From contig JAICRS010000081.1 in assembly GCA_025966335.1 (NCBI GenBank), positions 1 through 11,650 on the forward strand: a DNA stretch of 11,650 nucleotides, in the 5' to 3' direction. Of the stretch, positions 8,044-11,650 are shown piece by piece. A program made the translations under genes and the position numbers. Source of the stretch: Nocardioidaceae bacterium. GTDB lineage: Bacteria; Actinomycetota; Actinomycetes; Propionibacteriales; Nocardioidaceae. Position 1 is the first letter of the stretch. Each line of letters starts with the position of its first letter. Below the pieces are notes generated by a model. The model searched no databases. It was given only the letters and a program-made list of their open reading frames with translations, and was not told where the DNA came from.

Positions 8044-8907
8044 TCACAGCTGCGAGCGCAGGCCCCACAGCAGCGGGTAGTACTGCAGCTGCAGCCGGCT
8101 GCGGAGGTAGTCGGCGCCGGACGACCCGCCGGTGCCGGTCTTGGCGCCGATCATCCGTTCCACCATCACCACGTGGCGGGCCCGCCAGGACGCGGCGAGC
8201 TCGTCGTGCTGAAGCAGCGCTTCGGCGAGTGCCCAGATGTCGGCGTAGGCAGCACGGTCGTGCGCCGCCGTGCGCACCGCCGCGGTGATCTCCTCGTCGG
8301 AGCCGACCGGGAGCCCGCGCTCGGACAGCACGTGCACGAACGCGTCCCACAACGTCGGCTCCTCGAGCCGTCGCCGGAGCCGGTCCCGCTCGGCATCGGT
8401 CAACCCCTTGAACCGGCGTACGAAGGACGGGTCCTTCGCGCCGGAGAGAAACTCCAGCTCGCGGTACTGCACGGACTGGAAACCGCTCGCCGGTGCCAGC
8501 GTCTGCCGGAACTGGAGGAAGTCCTGGGGTGTCATGGTCTCCAGCACGTCGATCTGCTGGACGAGCACCCGCTCCACCACGTGCATCCGCTGGAGCAGGT
8601 GCTGCGCCCACCACAAGCGGTTGGCGTCGCCAGAGCTGTCGAGCATCGCGTCGCGCGCCGCACCCGCCTCGTGCAGGAGCTGCTGGAACCAGAGCTCGTA
8701 GACCTGGTGGATGGTGATGAACAACAGCTCGTCATGCGCGACGGGGTCGGACTCGAGGTGCTGGGCTCCGAGCAGCTGCTCGAGCCGGAGGTAGCTGCCG
8801 TAGGTGAGTCGGGCACCCTGCTCCCCGAACTGGACGTCGGTGCCGCCCCACTCGCCGGCGGCCTCGGCCGGAACGTCGGTCGCGGGCGCAGTGCTGTCTG
8901 AAGTCAC
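8044..8907 (-). CDS. kynA: Tryptophan 2,3-dioxygenase
   Basis: Haem dioxygenase that opens the indole ring of L-tryptophan to N-formylkynurenine, the first step of the kynurenine pathway (EC 1.13.11.11), active as a cytoplasmic tetramer. From GTG 8907 it has 287 aa, a normal bacterial length. Diagnostic segments are LTYGSYLRLEQLLGAQ (34-49), HDELLFITIHQVYELWFQQ with the distal-pocket His at H67, SGFQSVQYRELEF (141-153), RHVVMVERMIG with the axial haem His at H245, the KTGTGGSSG loop (256-264) and the C-terminus YYPLLWGLRSQL. An ATG ten codons upstream (8937) also keeps the frame but lies inside an inverted repeat and lacks a ribosome site. The GTG has a TACGCT hexamer exactly seven bases upstream, favouring a leaderless start there. 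No kynurenine formamidase or kynureninase gene is visible nearby, so the rest of the pathway is encoded elsewhere. Confidence 0.95.
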   Translation of the reverse strand: MTSDSTAPATDVPAEAAGEWGGTDVQFGEQGARLTYGSYLRLEQLLGAQHLESDPVAHDELLFITIHQVYELWFQQLLHEAGAARDAMLDSSGDANRLWWAQHLLQRMHVVERVLVQQIDVLETMTPQDFLQFRQTLAPASGFQSVQYRELEFLSGAKDPSFVRRFKGLTDAERDRLRRRLEEPTLWDAFVHVLSERGLPVGSDEEITAAVRTAAHDRAAYADIWALAEALLQHDELAASWRARHVVMVERMIGAKTGTGGSSGADYLRSRLQLQYYPLLWGLRSQL

Positions 8908-8914
8908 ACCCGCG

Positions 8915-8944
8915 AGCGTAGCCACTCGATGCCCCATGCGTCAT
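8915..8944 (-). promoter_or_regulatory. Candidate promoter of tryptophan dioxygenase (leaderless)
   Basis: On the minus strand ATGACG (8944-8939, four of six matches to TTGACA) is followed after 18 bp by TACGCT (8920-8915), which ends seven bases before GTG 8907. There is no Shine-Dalgarno sequence for either possible start codon. The -35 box falls inside the inverted repeat at 8931-8952, so a protein bound there would be expected to block it. Confidence 0.42.
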
Positions 8945-8947
8945 GAT
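8919..8947 (+). promoter_or_regulatory. Candidate divergent promoter of the DUF2505 pair
   Basis: TAGCCA (8919-8924) and CATGAT (8942-8947) lie 17 bp apart, each matching four of six consensus positions, and the -10 box ends eight bases before ATG 8956. It overlaps the tryptophan dioxygenase promoter on the other strand almost completely. The elements are weak individually; the spacing and the divergent layout are the main support. Confidence 0.28.
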
Positions 8948-8952
8948 GGGGC
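8931..8952. repeat. Inverted repeat between divergent tryptophan dioxygenase and DUF2505 genes
   Basis: GCCCCAT (8931-8937) and ATGGGGC (8946-8952) are perfect reverse complements around an 8-bp spacer. The element covers the predicted -35 box of the dioxygenase and the predicted -10 box of the DUF2505 gene, an arrangement expected of an operator for a dimeric regulator controlling both directions. No regulator gene lies beside it. Confidence 0.5.
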
Positions 8953-8955
8953 GCC

Positions 8956-9438
8956 ATGAGGATCCGACACCAGCTGAAGTACGACGCGTCCCCCGAAGAC
9001 GTCTACGCGATGCTCTCGGACCCTGCCTTCAGGCAGCGGGTCTGCGCGGCCATGGACACCGTCTCGCACGACGTCGCGGTCGACGAGACCGACGCCGGCA
9101 TGTCGGTGCGGATCGACATGGTCCAGCACACGCACGGCGTACCGGGCTTCGCCAAGAAGATCGTCGGCGACCAGACCCGGATCATCCAGTCGGAGCAGTG
9201 GGCCGAGACCCGGGCCGCCGACCTGCAGGTGGAGATCCCCGGCAGGCCCGGCCACATCCGCGGCCGGATCACGCTGAGCGGCGACGCCTCCGGCACGGTG
9301 GAGGCGTTCGACGGCGAGGCGACCGTCAGCATCCCATTCGTCGGCGGCAAGCTCGAGGGCGTCATCGAGAAGCTCTTCCTCAAGGGCATGGACACCGAGC
9401 AGGGTGTCGGCGCCGCCTGGCTCGCAGGCGAGCGCTGA
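8956..9438 (+). CDS. DUF2505 family protein (first of a tandem pair)
   Basis: 160-aa protein of the actinobacterial DUF2505 family, whose sequence pattern resembles the START/SRPBCC hydrophobic-ligand-binding fold; its function is unknown. The typical N-terminus is present: MRIRHQLKYDASPEDVYAML (1-20) followed by DPAFRQRVCAA (22-32). Conserved central and C-terminal blocks are GVPGFAKKIVGD (61-72), VEIPGRPG (92-99), VSIPFVGGKLE (124-134) and a final WLAGER. No signal peptide or membrane span is seen, so it is probably cytoplasmic. ATG 8956 is the natural start, with a short G-run (GGGG, 8948-8951) four bases before it. It is divergent from tryptophan dioxygenase, with 48 bp between start codons, and its stop overlaps the next gene's ATG by one base. 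The family call is firm from the motif pattern; a ligand or partner cannot be proposed. Confidence 0.9.
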   Translation: MRIRHQLKYDASPEDVYAMLSDPAFRQRVCAAMDTVSHDVAVDETDAGMSVRIDMVQHTHGVPGFAKKIVGDQTRIIQSEQWAETRAADLQVEIPGRPGHIRGRITLSGDASGTVEAFDGEATVSIPFVGGKLEGVIEKLFLKGMDTEQGVGAAWLAGER

Positions 9439-9532
9439 TGCAGTTCCGCCACGAGCAGTCGTACGACGCACCCGCGGACCGGGTCCACGAGATGCTCGCC
9501 GACCCGGACTTCCGGAAGCGGGTCTGCGCGGC
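9035..9532 (+). repeat. In-register 16-nt identities linking the two DUF2505 genes
   Basis: AGCGGGTCTGCGCGGC occurs at 9035-9050 and again at 9517-9532. GAAGATCGTCGGCGAC occurs at 9156-9171 and again at 9638-9653. Both copies are offset by 482 bp, exactly the distance between the two start codons. They are remnants (or purifying-selection survivors) of a tandem gene duplication, not independent repeat elements. Confidence 0.7.
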
Positions 9533-9920
9533 ACAGAAGGCCACAGCGTGCACGGTCAGCATCGAGCCCGACGGAGCGGGCATGTCGGTGACCGTCGACC
9601 AGAAACGACCGTCGGACGGCATCCCCGGCTTCGCGCGGAAGATCGTCGGCGACGAGATCCGGATCGTCCAGCGCGAGGACTGGTCGGACCAGAACAAGGC
9701 CGTGCTGACCGTCACCATCCCCGGGAAGCCGGGGGAGCTGAACGGCACGATCACCGTCGTGGGCGACGGAAACCGCACCGTCGAGACGATCGACGGGGAC
9801 CTGCGGGTGAGCATCCCGGTGCTGGGCGCCAAGCTCGAGCAGCTGATCGCGGAGCTGCTCGGGGAGGCGCTCGACGTCGAGCAGGAGATCGGCCGGTCCT
9901 GGTTGGCCGGCGAGCGCTAG
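9438..9920 (+). CDS. DUF2505 family protein (second of a tandem pair)
   Basis: 160-aa paralogue of the preceding gene. An ungapped alignment by eye gives 78 identical residues of 160 (about 49%), with shared blocks DPxFRxRVCAA, AGMSV, PGFAxKIVGD, IPGxPG, VSIP and WLAGER. The most different stretches are residues 33-46 and 52-60 and the helix around 138-147, so these probably shape different ligand pockets or partners if the SRPBCC-like fold holds. ATG 9438 shares its A with the TGA of the first gene (TGATG), indicating translational coupling. The reading frame extends further upstream, but those codons run inside the first gene and show no homology. Its TAG lies in a CTAG that also gives the stop of the opposing small membrane protein gene. 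Function unknown; the duplicated, coupled arrangement suggests a heterodimer or two related binding proteins. Confidence 0.9.
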   Translation: MQFRHEQSYDAPADRVHEMLADPDFRKRVCAAQKATACTVSIEPDGAGMSVTVDQKRPSDGIPGFARKIVGDEIRIVQREDWSDQNKAVLTVTIPGKPGELNGTITVVGDGNRTVETIDGDLRVSIPVLGAKLEQLIAELLGEALDVEQEIGRSWLAGER

Positions 9921-10108
9921 CCGTCCTCGCCCGGAGGCTTCGCGCTGTGCTCGTCTGCCGCCTCGTCCGCGAGATCACGACGCCTGATGATGTAGACCAC
10001 CACGGCCAGCACCACGAACGGCCCGAAAGCAAGGATCGCGAGCAGCACCGTCTCGTAGGCGTGCAGGTCGCCCAGGTGCACCGGCACCAACGGCGCAGCG
10101 ATGATCAT
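9917..10108 (-). CDS. Small single-span membrane protein, unrecognised
   Basis: 63-aa product starting MIIAAPLVPVHLGDL. One strongly hydrophobic segment (about residues 20-41, VLLAILAFGPFVVLAVVVYI) is followed at once by an Arg-rich stop-transfer IRRRD and a charged, flexible tail rich in Asp, Glu and Ala ending KPPGEDG. By the positive-inside rule the tail is probably cytoplasmic. I do not recognise a named family; proteins of this design are common as conserved small membrane proteins in actinobacteria. ATG 10108 is the only sensible start, because the frame further upstream lacks a start codon nearby and reads as low-complexity Arg-rich sequence. There is no ribosome-binding site, but CACAAT stands seven bases upstream, so the transcript may be leaderless. 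It converges on the second DUF2505 gene with a 4-base overlap and diverges from the secreted peptide gene. Confidence 0.68.
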   Translation of the reverse strand: MIIAAPLVPVHLGDLHAYETVLLAILAFGPFVVLAVVVYIIRRRDLADEAADEHSAKPPGEDG

Positions 10109-10115
10109 GGGGACG

Positions 10116-10121
10116 ATTGTG
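10116..10121 (-). promoter_or_regulatory. -10-like box upstream of the small membrane protein
   Basis: CACAAT on the minus strand matches TATAAT at four of six positions and ends seven bases before ATG 10108, the leaderless spacing also seen at two other genes here. I find no acceptable -35 box at 16-18 bp, so this is weak. Confidence 0.22.
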
Positions 10122-10202
10122 ACCTGCCGGCGTCGCTCCTCCGCATCTGCCCCCTCGGAGCAGCGTGACCTTTGGGCGGCACCGCCGTTGAACGCCTCGA
10201 GC

Positions 10203-10221
10203 GCAGGAGAACGGCTCCTGC
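10203..10221. repeat. Inverted repeat upstream of the secreted peptide gene
   Basis: GCAGGAG (10203-10209) and CTCCTGC (10215-10221) are perfect complements around AACGG. The element ends 19 bases before ATG 10241. A TTGAAC hexamer at 10188-10193 could be a -35 box, which would place this repeat across the -10 or start region. It could be an operator or a leader hairpin; the downstream AGAGG ribosome site (10231-10235) stays outside the stem. Confidence 0.45.
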
Positions 10222-10240
10222 CGAACTGATAGAGGTGCGT

Positions 10241-10438
10241 ATGAAGCGACTCGTTGCTGTTCTCACCGTCGCGGGTGCCGCGACCCTGGCCGGCACGGTG
10301 ACGGCCGGGCCGGCCGCCGCGGAGCCCAGCCTGTGCCTGCACGTCGACATCAGCGTCCAGGGTGAGGAGCAGGTCCAGGACATCTGCCTGCCGCCCGAAG
10401 GCATCGAGCCGCCGGCCCTTCCCGGCCTCGGTCTCTGA
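10241..10438 (+). CDS. Small predicted secreted peptide with two cysteines, unrecognised
   Basis: 65-aa precursor. Residues 1-27 form a classical Sec signal peptide: MKR positive start, hydrophobic Ala/Val/Leu core, and cleavage predicted after the AAA of GPAAA|EPS. The mature part would be only about 38 residues, acidic and Pro-rich at its end (LPPEGIEPPALPGLGL), with two Cys (C32 and C49) in similar settings, SLCLHVD and DICLPPE, suitable for one disulfide. ATG 10241 is preferred because AGAGG lies five bases upstream and the signal peptide begins exactly there; an ATG at 10172 in the same frame gives an Arg-rich extension with no signal character. No family is recognised and it has no chaplin-type repeat. 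It is a single gene followed by a strong palindromic terminator. Export is well supported by sequence; the role (cell-surface, signalling, inhibitor) is open. Confidence 0.78.
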   Translation: MKRLVAVLTVAGAATLAGTVTAGPAAAEPSLCLHVDISVQGEEQVQDICLPPEGIEPPALPGLGL

Positions 10439-10452
10439 GCCTGCTCATGCAG

Positions 10453-10484
10453 CGCTGCCCCCGACGAGCTCGTCGGGGGCAGCG
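10453..10484. terminator. Perfect 32-bp palindrome, probable bidirectional terminator
   Basis: The arm CGCTGCCCCCGACGAG (10453-10468) is followed without a spacer by its exact reverse complement (10469-10484). As RNA either strand would fold into a very GC-rich stem of about 14 bp closed by an AGCU loop. It sits 14 bases after the stop of the secreted peptide gene and 30 bases after the stop of pruA on the other strand, so it can serve both convergent units. T-runs are absent, as is common for actinobacterial terminators. Confidence 0.78.
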
Positions 10485-10514
10485 GCCGGAGAACCGCCAC
10501 GGATGGTGTCGTGG

Positions 10515-11650
10515 TCAGCCCATGTGCGGGTAGCGGTAGTCCTTCGGCGGGTCGAAGGTCTCCTTGATCGACCGCGGCGACGTCCAGCGCAGCAGGTTCG
10601 AGGGCGCACCCGCCTTGTCGTTGGTTCCCGAGGCGCGGGAGCCACCGAACGGCTGCTGGCCCACCACGGCGCCGGTCGGCTTGTCGTTGACGTAGAAGTT
10701 GCCGGCCGCGAACCGCAGCTGCTCGCCGGCCCAGGTGATCGCCTCGCGGTCCTGTGCGATGACCGCACCGGTCAAGGCGTACGGCGCGAACGACTCCATC
10801 TGCGCCACCACCTGCTCGAAGTCGCGGTCGTCGAACACGTGCACGGCCAGGATGGGGCCGAAGTACTCGGTGTTGAACATCTGGTCGGTGGGGTCGCCGC
10901 CCTCGATCACGGTCGGCCGGACGAAGTAGCCGACCGAGTCGTCGGTCTGCCCGCCGGCCACCACATCGAGCGTCTTCGAGCGCTTGGCCCGCGCGATCGC
11001 CTTCTTGTGCTTGGCGAAGGCCCGGTCGTCGATCACCGCACCCATGAAGTTGGAGAAGTCGGTGACATCGCCGACGGTGATTCCCTCCACCTCGGCGAGG
11101 ACCGACTCGCGGATCTTGCGCCACACCGACCGCGGCACATAGGCACGCGAGGCCGCGGAGCACTTCTGCCCCTGGTACTCGAACGAGCCGCGGAGCAGGG
11201 CCACCCGGAGCACGTCCGGGTCGGCCGAGGGGTGGGCGACGATGAAGTCCTTGCCGCCGGTCTCCCCGACGATGCGCGGGTAAGAGCGGTACTTGGAGAT
11301 GTTGGCTCCGACCGCGCCCCACAGGTGCTGGAACGTCGGCGTGGAGCCGGTGAAGTGGATGCCCGCGAGATCGGGGTGGTCGAGGACCACCGCGGACACG
11401 TCCAGCCCGTCACCGGGCAGCATGTTGATCACACCCGGCGGTAGACCCGCCTCCTCGAGCAGCTCCATGATCAGGTGCGCGGCCAGCTGCTGGGTCGGCG
11501 ACGGCTTCCAGATCACGGTGTTGCCCATCAGCGCCGGCGCCGTCGGCAGGTTGCCGGCGATGGCGGTGAAGTTGAACGGCGTGATGGCGTAGACGAAACC
11601 CTCGAGCGGGCGGTGGTCGGTGCGGTTCCACACTCCACGCGAGTTCGCGA
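10515..11650 (-). CDS. pruA: 1-pyrroline-5-carboxylate dehydrogenase (L-glutamate gamma-semialdehyde dehydrogenase), 5' end cut off by the window
   Basis: NAD-dependent aldehyde dehydrogenase that converts glutamate semialdehyde/pyrroline-5-carboxylate to glutamate, the second step of proline degradation (EC 1.2.1.88). The window holds the last 377 codons; family members of about 540 aa imply that some 165 N-terminal residues lie beyond 11650. The visible part enters in frame as ANSRGVWNRTDHRPLEGFVY, then shows the cofactor segment TPFNFTAIAGNLP, IWKPSPTQ, FTGSTPTFQHLW, the general-base Glu in GETGGKDF (codon 11264-11262), the catalytic Cys in EYQGQKCSA (codon 11162-11160), EYFGPIL and PFGGSRASGTNDKAG. 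These fit the stand-alone P5C dehydrogenase group rather than a fused PutA protein. A GTG at 11633 is internal, not the start. The gene ends at TGA 10515 facing the secreted peptide gene across a palindromic terminator. Its glutamate product is the substrate of the large dehydrogenase at 2998-7905. Confidence 0.95.
   Translation of the reverse strand, partial: ANSRGVWNRTDHRPLEGFVYAITPFNFTAIAGNLPTAPALMGNTVIWKPSPTQQLAAHLIMELLEEAGLPPGVINMLPGDGLDVSAVVLDHPDLAGIHFTGSTPTFQHLWGAVGANISKYRSYPRIVGETGGKDFIVAHPSADPDVLRVALLRGSFEYQGQKCSAASRAYVPRSVWRKIRESVLAEVEGITVGDVTDFSNFMGAVIDDRAFAKHKKAIARAKRSKTLDVVAGGQTDDSVGYFVRPTVIEGGDPTDQMFNTEYFGPILAVHVFDDRDFEQVVAQMESFAPYALTGAVIAQDREAITWAGEQLRFAAGNFYVNDKPTGAVVGQQPFGGSRASGTNDKAGAPSNLLRWTSPRSIKETFDPPKDYRYPHMG

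Noticed and set aside
8908..8937. ATG 8937 as the start of tryptophan dioxygenase
   Set aside because: It lies inside the intergenic inverted repeat, has no ribosome site, and adds ten residues without family similarity; GTG 8907 with the 7-nt -10 spacing is better supported, though not proven.
8943..9437. Upstream in-frame extension of the second DUF2505 gene starting at 8943
   Set aside because: The extension reads an alternative frame of the first DUF2505 gene and is Arg-rich; the family N-terminus begins exactly at ATG 9438.
10109..10342. Longer 141-codon version of the small membrane protein gene
   Set aside because: The extra N-terminal part is Arg/Gly-rich, covers the divergent secreted peptide promoter and signal-peptide region, and lacks a ribosome site.
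10362..11444. 360-codon plus-strand frame opposite pruA that starts inside the secreted peptide gene
   Set aside because: It runs through the terminator palindrome and antisense to pruA catalytic motifs, and has no domain character.
1..11650. Possible mobile element, CRISPR array, toxin-antitoxin pair or defence island
   Set aside because: No transposase, integrase, direct-repeat array, nuclease or toxin-like gene is visible on either strand, and base composition is uniform.

Overview
The window is gene-dense, very GC-rich DNA with long antisense open frames, GTG starts, a 180-kDa-type NAD-glutamate dehydrogenase and paired DUF2505 genes. These traits point to an actinobacterium, most likely of the Nocardioides/Propionibacteriales type; that assignment is inferred from gene content and composition, not from a marker gene. 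I see no rRNA, tRNA, CRISPR array, insertion sequence or phage gene. Most of it looks like core chromosome devoted to amino-acid catabolism.

Layout. Positions 1-8907 are all on the minus strand. In transcription order they hold tryptophan 2,3-dioxygenase (8907-8044), the large NAD-glutamate dehydrogenase (7905-2998), an ABC-2 exporter as ATPase plus permease with ATGA overlap (2956-999), and an M20 zinc peptidase/deacylase that runs off the left edge (934-<1). The plus strand then carries two tandem DUF2505 genes (8956-9438 and 9438-9920), each 160 codons and about 49% identical, sharing one base. A 63-codon single-span membrane protein (10108-9917, minus) meets the second DUF2505 gene at a shared CTAG that supplies both stop codons. 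A small predicted secreted peptide (10241-10438, plus) is followed by a perfect 32-bp palindrome, probably a two-way terminator. On the other side of it is the 3' two-thirds of 1-pyrroline-5-carboxylate dehydrogenase (pruA; >11650-10515, minus).

How the genes fit together. PruA oxidises the proline-derived semialdehyde to glutamate, and glutamate dehydrogenase oxidatively deaminates glutamate to 2-oxoglutarate. Tryptophan dioxygenase opens the kynurenine route. The M20 enzyme probably hydrolyses an N-acyl amino acid or peptide. Proximity suggests a catabolic neighbourhood, but separate promoters seem likely for most units.

The less ordinary material is in the control regions and small genes: a 7-bp inverted repeat between tryptophan dioxygenase and DUF2505, overlapping promoter-like elements for both; an 8-bp inverted repeat at the predicted glutamate dehydrogenase transcription start; -10-like hexamers exactly 7 nt from the start codon in three genes (possible leaderless mRNAs); and the two tiny unrecognised genes. 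I found no convincing new defence, mobile or biosynthetic system.
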